Below, one piece after another: positions 7,786 to 15,768 of a DNA stretch of 64,000 bases (position 1 is its first letter; every line of letters starts with the position of its first letter). This DNA comes from Shewanella amazonensis SB2B (lineage in GTDB: Bacteria; Pseudomonadota; Gammaproteobacteria; Enterobacterales; Shewanellaceae). Below the pieces are notes generated by a model. It was not told the origin of the DNA. It did no database searches and saw only the letters and a program-made list of their open reading frames with translations. A program made the position numbers and the translations under genes. Where the stretch lies: positions 2,424,001 to 2,488,000 of the forward strand of contig NC_008700.1 of the NCBI RefSeq assembly GCF_000015245.1, given 5' to 3'.

Positions 7786-8416
7786 CCACCATGGCCTTTG
7801 CTGCCGTATCCGGGCGACTCCACAGGTCGTCCGGCTCGGCCACCACAACAAATCGCTCATTGGCTCTGTCGCTTAAACCATAAAAGGGATAACAGGTAAT
7901 AAGGGTTAACCTGTCGGTCACCTGCTCCAGCACTGATAGTTCCCGCTCCGACACCACGGAGGTGTATTTCACCCGATACTGCTGCAATTCACCGTGCATA
8001 TTCTCCAGCAGCAGTTCGTCCCCCGGCTCCACCTCACGCAAAATGGCAAAATGGGTATCCCTGTGCCCGGCAATCACAGTATTGCCACCAGCGCCGGGAG
8101 CGGCAGTGTCTTCCAGCCAGCTTGGGGCAAAAGCCAGGTTACGACCATTGGCCCCCGCCAGAATGTAAAAACTTTCGCTGCTTTCCCCTGCGCGTCTGAG
8201 CTCCAAGCGCGCAATGGGGTGGGTATCGGCCCAGCCCCAGGGTTTATGGGGTAAGCCGTCTTTAAGACTCTGCTCCCAGGCACTGGCAATCAGGTACTGG
8301 GCAAGTAATGCTTTTGCCTGCATATATCCTCCAAAACTGATAAGAACAACTCCCGATAACAACAGCAACAAGGGCCAGCGTCTGCGGTGTCGGGGCCCAA
8401 ATCTAAGCCGCTTCAT
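7772..8416 (-). CDS. Class GN sortase (proteobacterial dedicated sortase)
   Basis: Membrane-anchored transpeptidase expected to cleave the sorting signal of the neighbouring substrate protein. From the chosen ATG (GAGG seven bases upstream; an in-frame extension to 8449 is possible) it has 214 residues: a basic N terminus, one membrane span (14-33) and a periplasmic catalytic domain. Catalytic residues are visible as His118 in AGHRDTH, Cys175 in LITCYPF and an Arg near 188 in ANERFVV. Class GN sortases are found in marine Gram-negatives with a single dedicated substrate, unlike Gram-positive housekeeping sortases. The start overlaps the end of the substrate gene by 14 bases, implying translational coupling. 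Confidence 0.93.
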   Translation of the reverse strand: MKRLRFGPRHRRRWPLLLLLSGVVLISFGGYMQAKALLAQYLIASAWEQSLKDGLPHKPWGWADTHPIARLELRRAGESSESFYILAGANGRNLAFAPSWLEDTAAPGAGGNTVIAGHRDTHFAILREVEPGDELLLENMHGELQQYRVKYTSVVSERELSVLEQVTDRLTLITCYPFYGLSDRANERFVVVAEPDDLWSRPDTAAKAMVVSLR

Positions 8417-10673
8417 CTTCCCGCCTCCACGTTGCCGCTGCGATAGCAAACAGCACCAGCAAAGCGCCGGCCAACATCAATCCCAGGCTACCCGACGCGG
8501 TTTGGGGCAATCTGCCGCCTTGCCAGCCATGGGGCGTTGCCTCCGGCAACCTGGCATCCAGTCCCTGGCCGTGTGAGACCCGGGTTTTATCCACGGCAAC
8601 CAGGCTGGTGTGGGCTGTGACAAGGTGATATTCCAGTCCCAACGCCACAGTGGCTGCACGCCGCTGGGAAGGTGTTAATGTTTGTCGGACAAGGTCATCA
8701 ACCCGGGCTTTGCCATATTGCAGGTCAAGGCCGCTGCCGCCCGGCACGGCACGTGGGGTAAGCTTGCGCTCCCAGATTTGGCCGTCCGTATTACCTTTGA
8801 CTATGATGGGCATCAGCGCATCGGGGACCGTTCTGAGGCTCAGGTTAAGCGCCTCGCCCGCATACAAGTCGGGCAATACCCCAGGCATGGCATCAACGGG
8901 GCTACCGTCAGCCCAGGTCACGGACAGATCGCTAACCACGGGGTGCTCAATGCGACTCAAGAGCTGATTCATTTTTTCTGCCACTTCGCCGCCATGACCG
9001 ATAAAGGTAAAGCTGCCACGACCTGCTGCAGCCGCCCGGCTCATGAAATACCCGTTTGGCGCGGCGCCGATAGCCACGGGGAAAAGCCGCGATGTGCCCA
9101 GACGCCGCTCAATCAGATTAAACAGCGCATCTTCGCCATTAACGGCGCCATCGGTAATAAAAAGCACCTGTCGCAACCGTTTGGTGTCTTCATCTACAAC
9201 TGAAGGCGTTTTAAGGGCCAGCTCCAACGCAGATGCCATCTCAGTGCCGCCATCGGCCTCAAGGCTGCGCACAAATTGCTGGGCTGCCCCGAGATTAAAT
9301 GCCGTTGCCGGTTTTGCGTCCGGCCACAACGGCCTGGCATCACTGGAAAAAGCAATAATATTGAAGCTGTCCTGTGGCCCCAAACCGCCGAGCGCGTGGA
9401 TAAGGGCACTTCTTGCCTGCACCATGGAGTCTCCGGCCATGGAACCTGAGGTATCGATCACCAATACCAGCTCCCGCGCCAGGCGATTGGCCAAATTGGG
9501 TTGAGGTGGCATAAAGGTCAGCAAACCGTGGCTGTAATTCCCCTGGGAAAAATCTACCCGGACGTATTCATCCTGTTTGGCTTTATCCTGAGCAGTTCCA
9601 TACTGAGTGTTTGCGCTTTCCACAGCGGCGGGATAGCTGTAGCCCGGCTGCACCAAAAAGTCTGCAACCGGCTCACTGCCTTCGTTAATCACCCAGGACA
9701 GCACCAAATCCCTGTCAGCCTCGGTGTCGGGGCAAAGCGATAACTGCCAGCCACCATCGCGATAGCCTTGCTCACACAAGCCATGGGATGGGCTTTCGAC
9801 CGCCGCCACGGCAAAGCCAAAAATACTGGCGCTGAGTGACAGCGAGGGTGTTGGCGTGTCTGCCGGAGCCTCTGCCCGGGTGGCGGGCCAAAAAGGCGCA
9901 GCGGCATGAAGATGGTTCTGCGCCGCGCCCTGCACCCCGGATACCCAAGGCTCATCCTGCATCCTGTTCTGCGCCGAAGGCAGCATTGCTGAGGCGCCAT
10001 ACCTTGGCGTTTGTGCAGTGGGGATCCTGAGCTCAACCCGGCCCGCTTGTGGGTGCAGAATCTCCTGATAATCGATACTGACGGTAAGGGTTTCGCCGGG
10101 CATGAAATTGGCAATCCGTGTCGAAAAAAGATTGCTTTCGCTGTGGCTGACCAGGCTCGCCCGTTTACCATCCCGTTTTGCTTGCTCGTATACCCGCTCT
10201 GCGTGAGCTTTTTCCTGGATCTCTCCTTCAATCAGGCGTTCGCCGATTGTAAGGCGCATGCCACTCACCGCCGCATTGGGCGCCAGCGCAAAGCGGTAGT
10301 GGCCGTTTATCACTCTATTACTCTGATTTTGAAAGGTTTGAGAAACTGTAACCCGGCTGACCAAGGCACTGACCTTAACCGTGTAGCGGGTATCGAGGGC
10401 AAGACTGACTTGCTCCGTGCCCTCGTCTTCAAACATCAGCTCCCCGCCATGGCCCGGTGCTATGATGTCGCCTGGCGAAGTACTGCCCTGGCCAGCCATT
10501 GGACCATCGAGTGGCAAGGTTACGGGCTGCACTGTGCTGGCTGAGCTCGCGCTGACTGTTGGCGCTGCCAGCAACGCCATCATTGCCAGTGCAGTCAGGC
10601 CTTGCTTCATCTCCACCTTGGGCACGACCTTCCTTTGGCTATACATACTCTTATCATCCTTCATGCTATTCAT
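8403..10673 (-). CDS. Dedicated sortase substrate: VIT and von Willebrand A domain protein
   Basis: 756-residue cell-envelope protein matching the 'marine proteobacterial sortase target' family. Order: signal peptide, VIT domain (about 70-210), low-complexity linker (about 235-275), vWA domain with MIDAS motif DTSGSMAG near residue 404, then a C-terminal sorting signal. That signal is LPQTA (722-726), a hydrophobic segment and the basic/acidic tail WRREDEAA. The motif is LPxTA rather than LPxTG. The start is uncertain: the signal peptide beginning MKQGLTALAMMALLAAP could start at the internal ATG at 10610 (AAGG upstream) rather than at 10673. It is predicted to bind divalent metal and a protein ligand; the role is unknown. 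Confidence 0.92.
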   Translation of the reverse strand: MNSMKDDKSMYSQRKVVPKVEMKQGLTALAMMALLAAPTVSASSASTVQPVTLPLDGPMAGQGSTSPGDIIAPGHGGELMFEDEGTEQVSLALDTRYTVKVSALVSRVTVSQTFQNQSNRVINGHYRFALAPNAAVSGMRLTIGERLIEGEIQEKAHAERVYEQAKRDGKRASLVSHSESNLFSTRIANFMPGETLTVSIDYQEILHPQAGRVELRIPTAQTPRYGASAMLPSAQNRMQDEPWVSGVQGAAQNHLHAAAPFWPATRAEAPADTPTPSLSLSASIFGFAVAAVESPSHGLCEQGYRDGGWQLSLCPDTEADRDLVLSWVINEGSEPVADFLVQPGYSYPAAVESANTQYGTAQDKAKQDEYVRVDFSQGNYSHGLLTFMPPQPNLANRLARELVLVIDTSGSMAGDSMVQARSALIHALGGLGPQDSFNIIAFSSDARPLWPDAKPATAFNLGAAQQFVRSLEADGGTEMASALELALKTPSVVDEDTKRLRQVLFITDGAVNGEDALFNLIERRLGTSRLFPVAIGAAPNGYFMSRAAAAGRGSFTFIGHGGEVAEKMNQLLSRIEHPVVSDLSVTWADGSPVDAMPGVLPDLYAGEALNLSLRTVPDALMPIIVKGNTDGQIWERKLTPRAVPGGSGLDLQYGKARVDDLVRQTLTPSQRRAATVALGLEYHLVTAHTSLVAVDKTRVSHGQGLDARLPEATPHGWQGGRLPQTASGSLGLMLAGALLVLFAIAAATWRREDEAA

Positions 10674-10709
10674 TACCCGTACTTTGCCGTTGTTATGAAT
10701 GGACTTTTA

Positions 10710-11432
10710 TCAGTGCGTTGCCGCCATGCTGGTATCCGCAGGAACCAGCTCCAGAGTCACACGACGGTCAAAAAAGTCACTTTCAAAGCCCGCATCGGCA
10801 CTGAGCGGCGCTGTGGCGCCAAAGGCCTTTCCCTGGAGCCGGTCTGATGCCACACCGGCACTGACGAGATAGGCTTTCACATTGGCGAGGCGCTGCTCAG
10901 ACAGGGCCTGGTTGTAGTCACTGTCTCCCCTGCGGTCGGCAAAGCCTTTCAAATCAATAACCAGATCTGGCTGGGCCTCCATCACGCGGGCCACAGCCTG
11001 CAGTTGGTTTTGAAAGTGGGGTTCAATGTCCGACGATCCGGTTTTGAACTGCACGTTAAGCCCGAGCGTAAGCTCGGTCAGCTTGGCCTCCCGGGCTGTT
11101 TGCAGGGTATTCAGCTGGGCGCGGGTTATGGCATAGTCACTGGCAAGTGCATCATAGTTGGCGCTTTTTTGAGCAAGGCGTTCAATTTCGGCATCCTGTG
11201 TGGCGAGTGCCTGCTTATGATCGTTAATCTCTTCCTCATCACCGACGGATTTTCCGATAATGCCGCCGGCAAAGGCGCCTATGATGGCACCTACGGGTCC
11301 CCCCACGGCGGCACCAATCAGGGCACCTGAGCCCAAACCGACCAGTTCTTCGTTATGGTCGCGCTCAGCGGCATTGGCCGCAGGTGCAATCAGAGCCAGA
11401 GAAATAACAGAAGCGAGTAATTGGGTTTTCAT
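10710..11432 (-). CDS. pdsO: Sortase-associated OmpA-like protein PdsO
   Basis: 240-residue envelope protein: signal peptide (cleavage after ANAA), a glycine-zipper segment (about 30-62; GSGALIGAAVGGPVGAIIG), a coiled-coil stretch (68-115) and a C-terminal OmpA-type peptidoglycan-binding domain. That domain contains LKGFADRRGDSDYNQALSEQR, close to the family consensus for diaminopimelate binding. It is the first gene of the leftward unit pdsO, substrate, sortase, with 36 bases to the substrate gene. AAGGA precedes the ATG. It may tie the sorted protein to the cell wall or outer membrane; that is inference from domain content. Confidence 0.9.
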   Translation of the reverse strand: MKTQLLASVISLALIAPAANAAERDHNEELVGLGSGALIGAAVGGPVGAIIGAFAGGIIGKSVGDEEEINDHKQALATQDAEIERLAQKSANYDALASDYAITRAQLNTLQTAREAKLTELTLGLNVQFKTGSSDIEPHFQNQLQAVARVMEAQPDLVIDLKGFADRRGDSDYNQALSEQRLANVKAYLVSAGVASDRLQGKAFGATAPLSADAGFESDFFDRRVTLELVPADTSMAATH

Positions 11433-11493
11433 AAGTCATCATTCCTTGTTGGACTGCCGGACGTGCCCGGCCTGTTGGTGATGAACTTATTTA

Positions 11494-11522
11494 ACTCCCC
11501 TCTCGTGGCAATCAAGGGGAGT
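11494..11522. promoter_or_regulatory. 8-bp inverted repeat in the pdsO/pdsR divergent spacer
   Basis: Arms ACTCCCCT and AGGGGAGT are separated by 13 bases. It lies 62 bases upstream of pdsO and could be an operator or part of the pdsO leader. The spacer contains one copy of TGGCAATCAA, which recurs at 11560. Confidence 0.4.
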
Positions 11523-11548
11523 AAAAATGGCGCTTTAACTATCAATTG

Positions 11549-11570
11549 TGGCAACAAAATGGCAATCAAA
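11549..11570. promoter_or_regulatory. Tandem 11-bp direct repeats, candidate PdsR binding site
   Basis: Two adjacent copies, TGGCAACAAAA and TGGCAATCAAA, match at 9 of 11 positions. OmpR/PhoB-type regulators bind direct repeats spaced one helical turn apart, as here. The pair ends eight bases before a weak -35 element of the candidate pdsR promoter, a classic activator position. A further half-site TGGCAATCAA occurs at 11506-11515. Confidence 0.5.
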
Positions 11571-11578
11571 GCCCCAGA

Positions 11579-11607
11579 CTTTCAATGGGGCTAAATTGCT
11601 GTATAGT
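11579..11607 (+). promoter_or_regulatory. Candidate pdsR promoter
   Basis: The -10 hexamer TATAGT (11602-11607) has a poor -35 (CTTTCA) 17 bases upstream, as expected for an activator-dependent promoter. The distance to the pdsR ATG is about 60 bases. Confidence 0.45.
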
Positions 11608-11670
11608 CAGCCATAGATTGAATTAGCCCCTGCAAAAACTGGCCTAGCGCCCGCTGTATTGAGTCACGCC

Positions 11671-12366
11671 ATGAAACGAATTGCCATCGTCGAAGATGAA
11701 GCCGCCATCCGCGAAAACTACAAAGATGTGCTCCAGTCCCATGGATATCTGGTGCAAACCTTTGCCAATCGTCCCGATGCCATGCTGGCGTTTCAAACCC
11801 GGCTGCCGGATTTGGCCATTATAGATATTGGTCTTGGGGACGAAATCGATGGCGGTTTTACCCTGTGTCAGGGACTCAGAGCCCTGTCGCCCACCATTCC
11901 CATCATCTTTTTGACCGCCCGCGACAGTGACTTTGATACCGTCACAGGCCTTCGGCTGGGGGCGGACGACTATTTGTCCAAAGAAGTGAGTTTTCCACAT
12001 CTGCTGGCTAGGCTGGCCGCGCTGTTTCGCCGCTGTGAACAGCTTAAAGCGCCGGCTACACCGGATAATCTGCTTACCCGTGGGCACCTGACCATAGATG
12101 CCAATCGCATTCAGGTGTACTGGCGCGATTTGCCGATTGAACTGACGGTGACCGAATTTTGGATGGTGCATGCTCTTGCCCGCCACCCGGGCCATGTGAA
12201 GAGCCGCACCGAACTGATGCAGGAAGCGAAAATCTACGTCGATGACAGCACCATCACCAGCCATGTAAAGCGCATTCGCAAAAAATTCATCGCGGCCGAC
12301 ACCGAGTTTGATTGCATCGACACCGTCTATGGCATGGGCTATCGATGGGACAGCCAGAGTTCATGA
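11671..12366 (+). CDS. pdsR: Dedicated sortase system response regulator PdsR
   Basis: 231-residue OmpR-class response regulator. The receiver domain (1-120) has the acidic pair Glu8/Asp9, phosphoacceptor Asp52 (IIDIG), Thr82 and Lys104. The C-terminal winged helix (about 130-230) carries ELTVTEFWMVHALARHPGHVKSR and ends with the GMGYRW hairpin typical of the class. The ATG is preferred over an in-frame TTG four codons upstream. Its last bases overlap the start of pdsS (ATGA). It is divergent from pdsO and presumably controls the sortase operon. Confidence 0.92.
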   Translation: MKRIAIVEDEAAIRENYKDVLQSHGYLVQTFANRPDAMLAFQTRLPDLAIIDIGLGDEIDGGFTLCQGLRALSPTIPIIFLTARDSDFDTVTGLRLGADDYLSKEVSFPHLLARLAALFRRCEQLKAPATPDNLLTRGHLTIDANRIQVYWRDLPIELTVTEFWMVHALARHPGHVKSRTELMQEAKIYVDDSTITSHVKRIRKKFIAADTEFDCIDTVYGMGYRWDSQSS

Positions 12367-14522
12367 TCCGCCTGCCATTGGGTCTTCGCGCCAAAGTCGT
12401 TATTCTCTCACTGTTTTTGCTGTGCCTGCCCTGGCTTGGCTATCAATATGTGTGGGAGATGGAAAAGTACCTGCGTCACGGCCAGGAACGTACCCTTGAA
12501 GGCACCACTCAGGCGCTGGCGACCGCACTGCACGAGCGTCCGAGGCTGTTTGACAGTCAGGCGAGCTTTTTATCCCAGGTCGAAAAACGTAAAGATCTCT
12601 ACGCCCACCCGCTATCGGGTCCCATTCAGCTCGACGGAAAACTGGATGATTGGGAACCCTACCGCAGCAAGGCAATGCACTATGGTGCAGATATGCAGTT
12701 AATGAGAGGCTCACAAAGCAGCCTCAGCTTCAATCATATGATTGGGCGATACGGTAATTACCTGTACGCCTTTTTTGAAGTCACTGACCCGACGCCTGTG
12801 TATCGCGGCCGCAATAGCCTCAGGGTAGACAGAAATGATTATCTGGCCATCGCCACCCTCGATGGCAGCAATTTTTTCCACCGCTACGTGGTGGCGACAC
12901 AGAAAGATGGCTGGGTGAACGCGTTCGAGCTGCCTGCCGACCCTCAGCTCAGTTTGCCAGCGCTGCCGGAGGTGCGTATTCAGGGGCAGTGGCACACCAC
13001 GGCGCTTGGCTACAACATCGAGCTCAGGATCCCGCTGGAGATGCTGGGCGGCAAAATCAGTTTCGCCCTTCACGATGTCAACAACCCCAAAAACCGTGAA
13101 CTGGTGGGGATAACGGGCACCTCCCGCACCGACAGCCCCGATAATCTGGGGACTGTACTTGTACCTTCTCCGGAAATCGAAGCCATCATCAAAGGCATGG
13201 GGCACAACAGCGCCCGCATCTGGGTAGTAGACAGACATGGTCGGGTGCTGGCGCGCTCAGGGGACATTAAAAACAGCGACAGTATCTGGACCAAGGCCAT
13301 CGGCAACGAACGTCCCGAAGGCGCTTTTGAGCATTGGGTTCAGGAGTATCTTTATCCACTTTACTATCGGGTGCTCACCAAACCGCCTGAGGACTTTATC
13401 GATGGCCTTCAGGACTCCACTGAGCTCGAAGGCAGCCATATTCAAAGGGCACTTTCCGGCAAGCCCGGCAGCACCTGGCGCCTGACCCCGGACAACAAGG
13501 CCGTGGTCCTTGCGGCGGCCAGCCCCATTTGGATTGATGACAAGGTTATGGGCGCCGTGGTGGCCGAAGAAACCACCCATGGGATCCGCACCTTAAGAAA
13601 CCGTGCGCTGGAAAAACTCTTCAATGTGATCCTGACCATCATGAGCATGGGTACGCTGGCACTGTTTTTCTTTGCCTCCAATATCTCCAGCCGTATCCGT
13701 AATCTCAGGGATCAGGCCGAGAGCGCCATTGATGCACAGGGTCGGGTGAAGGCCAGCATCAGTCCGTCACAGTCGCTGGATGAAATTGGCGACTTGTCGC
13801 GTTCACTGGCAGGCATGGTGCAACGTCTGTCCCAGTACACCCATTATCTGGAAAATATGTCGTCCCGATTGGGCCACGAACTGAGAACCCCGGTGGCCGT
13901 GGTGCGCTCAAGCCTGGAGCATCTTTCAATGCTGAGTCTTGGGGATGACAGACAAAAGTACGTCGACCGCGCCCAGGAAGGCGTGAGTCGCCTGAGTCTC
14001 ATTCTCGCCAACATGAGCGAAGCCACCCGTTTGGAAGAGTCGCTGTCTCAATCCGACAAGGTACGTTTTGATGCCAAGGCGGTGATAAAGGGCTGTGTTC
14101 AGGGTTACCAAATTACCTACCCAGGCGTTGCGTTAGCGCTGACAGTGGATGAGGGAGACTACCCGCTGCGAGGTGTGCCCGAGTACCTGGCGCAGCTTAT
14201 GGATAAGCTGATAAGCAATGCACTGGAATTTATGACACCGGGTACACCCATCAATATCAGTCTCAGTCACAGTCATAAAAAGCTGAAACTTTGCGTCACT
14301 AATCAGGGGCCATTGTTGCCTGAGGACATGGCAGAGCGCATCTTCGACTCCATGGTCACTGTGAGGCCTCCGGGGCAGGATAATAAACCGCACCTTGGAT
14401 TGGGTTTGTATATTGCAAGACTGATTGCCGGATTTCACGGCGGCGATATCAAAGCGGAAAATCTCGCCGGTAACGACGGTGTCCGTATATCCGTCTCAAT
14501 GCCGCTCGAGTCTGCACTTTGA
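12363..14522 (+). CDS. pdsS: Dedicated sortase system sensor histidine kinase PdsS with CBM9-like domain
   Basis: 719-residue inner-membrane kinase. Membrane segments lie at about 11-30 and 420-440, enclosing a large periplasmic region. Residues 85-265 resemble a family 9 carbohydrate-binding module (LDGKLDDWEPY, then a YLYAFFEVTD strand and ELRIPLEML). A second, unassigned periplasmic part continues to 410. After the second span come a HAMP-like linker, a HisKA domain with His505 (SRLGHELRTPVAVV) and a HATPase domain (SNALEFM, GLGLYIARL). The ATG overlaps the pdsR stop codon, so the two are co-translated. The ligand is unknown; the CBM9-like fold suggests a sugar or glycan. Confidence 0.9.
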   Translation: MIRLPLGLRAKVVILSLFLLCLPWLGYQYVWEMEKYLRHGQERTLEGTTQALATALHERPRLFDSQASFLSQVEKRKDLYAHPLSGPIQLDGKLDDWEPYRSKAMHYGADMQLMRGSQSSLSFNHMIGRYGNYLYAFFEVTDPTPVYRGRNSLRVDRNDYLAIATLDGSNFFHRYVVATQKDGWVNAFELPADPQLSLPALPEVRIQGQWHTTALGYNIELRIPLEMLGGKISFALHDVNNPKNRELVGITGTSRTDSPDNLGTVLVPSPEIEAIIKGMGHNSARIWVVDRHGRVLARSGDIKNSDSIWTKAIGNERPEGAFEHWVQEYLYPLYYRVLTKPPEDFIDGLQDSTELEGSHIQRALSGKPGSTWRLTPDNKAVVLAAASPIWIDDKVMGAVVAEETTHGIRTLRNRALEKLFNVILTIMSMGTLALFFFASNISSRIRNLRDQAESAIDAQGRVKASISPSQSLDEIGDLSRSLAGMVQRLSQYTHYLENMSSRLGHELRTPVAVVRSSLEHLSMLSLGDDRQKYVDRAQEGVSRLSLILANMSEATRLEESLSQSDKVRFDAKAVIKGCVQGYQITYPGVALALTVDEGDYPLRGVPEYLAQLMDKLISNALEFMTPGTPINISLSHSHKKLKLCVTNQGPLLPEDMAERIFDSMVTVRPPGQDNKPHLGLGLYIARLIAGFHGGDIKAENLAGNDGVRISVSMPLESAL

Positions 14523-14568
14523 CTGAAACCAGACAGGCTCAATTGACGAAATAACTGAGCGGCGCTGT

Positions 14569-14592
14569 GGGCAAGCAGATTAAACCTTGCCC
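14569..14592 (+). terminator. Possible terminator hairpin after pdsS
   Basis: A perfect 7-bp stem (GGGCAAG and its complement) with a 10-base loop lies 47 bases past the pdsS stop. There is no T run behind it, so termination is uncertain. Confidence 0.35.
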
Positions 14593-14679
14593 TGTTCACA
14601 CCACTCTTGTAGCGTCGGCATCGTAAACGATGGGGTATTCATCCGGACACAAACCTTAAGGGATTATCAGGGACGCATA

Positions 14680-15681
14680 ATGAAAAGTACGGACAAACAC
14701 GCAGCCTCGCAGGTCGCCACTGTTACTCAGAAATCCTTCACGCAGGGGATGACGGCACTTATCTTAACTTCCGCACTCTCTGTGTTAGCCTTTTCAAGTA
14801 GCGTCCAAGCCACAGTTCAAAACGCGCAATTATCCCAGCAGCATGCTCCCTGCGTTGATAACAAATGGCCAAAATCTCGACTGTTAAGCCTTGCGGGAAG
14901 CCAGTTTGAGATGACGGACGCCGACCGGAATGACATGGTGATGAGGTTAATAAGCTGCCTTGCAGACACAGATCCGGAGCTTCGAGACGCGGTTGCCTTC
15001 AGTGGATTAAGCCACTGGCTCAGAGCCAATGACCTTACAAATGAGACGGTAAAGAGCCTGTATACAAAGCTTTCCGGTGATGTCCGCAAACGCAAAGATG
15101 ACCCAAATGGCGTCTATCTTCCCTTTGCCATCCTGACCCTCTCGGAAGTGGCCAGAGTTGACAGGGTCAGCCCATTTTTTGAACCCGCTGAGCGGGACGC
15201 TCTCAGTAAGTTAGCTGCGGACACCATGGCAGGGATCCAGGATTATCGGGGCTTCGATGAGACGATTGGCTGGCGCCATCAGGTGGCTCACAGTGCAGAT
15301 TTACTGCTGCAACTCGTCCTCAATCCGGCGTTGTCATCGGATGACATAATGGAGCTGGTTACATCGATACAGCATCAGCTCAGCCCCGCCGGGCATTTTT
15401 ATGTATATGGTGAGCCGGAGCGCCTGGCCCGTCCGGTGCTTTACGCCATGCTAAGGGACGATATCCCTGATAGCTTTTGGCACAGTCAATTGGCCAGGTG
15501 GAGCACACCTGTCCATATCGAAGGCTGGGACAAGGCCTTTAGCTCCAATGCAGGGCTTGCTGAACGCCATAATCGCCGGGCATTTTTCAGTGCCCTGCTG
15601 CTTGGTATCTCAGGCAGCAAGCAGCCCAGATTGCTTGCGCTGCAGCCAGCAATTCAGGCCGCGATGAAAAAGCTGCCCTGA
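14680..15681 (+). CDS. Secreted DUF2785-type protein
   Basis: 333 residues from an ATG preceded by AGGGACG; an upstream in-frame extension of 31 codons is rejected. A long n-region (about 23 residues) precedes a hydrophobic core (GMTALILTSALSVLAF) and a signal-peptidase site near SVQA. The mature part is helical and carries GFDETIGWRHQVAHSADLLLQL and RDDIPDSFWHSQLARW, which I associate with the DUF2785 family; no biochemical function is established. It lies 157 bases behind pdsS on the same strand, so an accessory envelope role is possible but unproven. Confidence 0.72.
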   Translation: MKSTDKHAASQVATVTQKSFTQGMTALILTSALSVLAFSSSVQATVQNAQLSQQHAPCVDNKWPKSRLLSLAGSQFEMTDADRNDMVMRLISCLADTDPELRDAVAFSGLSHWLRANDLTNETVKSLYTKLSGDVRKRKDDPNGVYLPFAILTLSEVARVDRVSPFFEPAERDALSKLAADTMAGIQDYRGFDETIGWRHQVAHSADLLLQLVLNPALSSDDIMELVTSIQHQLSPAGHFYVYGEPERLARPVLYAMLRDDIPDSFWHSQLARWSTPVHIEGWDKAFSSNAGLAERHNRRAFFSALLLGISGSKQPRLLALQPAIQAAMKKLP

Positions 15682-15712
15682 GACAACCGCTCGGTGCAGT
15701 ATCTCAGTTTAA

Positions 15713-15742
15713 TTTGGCCATCCATATGGTAAGATGGCCAAA
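15713..15742. promoter_or_regulatory. 10-bp perfect dyad upstream of metC
   Basis: Arms TTTGGCCATC and GATGGCCAAA are separated by 10 bases; the right arm ends 26 bases before the metC ATG. There is no T run on either side, so it looks more like an operator or a leader hairpin than a terminator. It is unlike the MetJ box (AGACGTCT repeats). The regulator is unknown. Confidence 0.5.
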
Positions 15743-15768
15743 ATCTTATTCCAGGGGCAGGACGCAGC

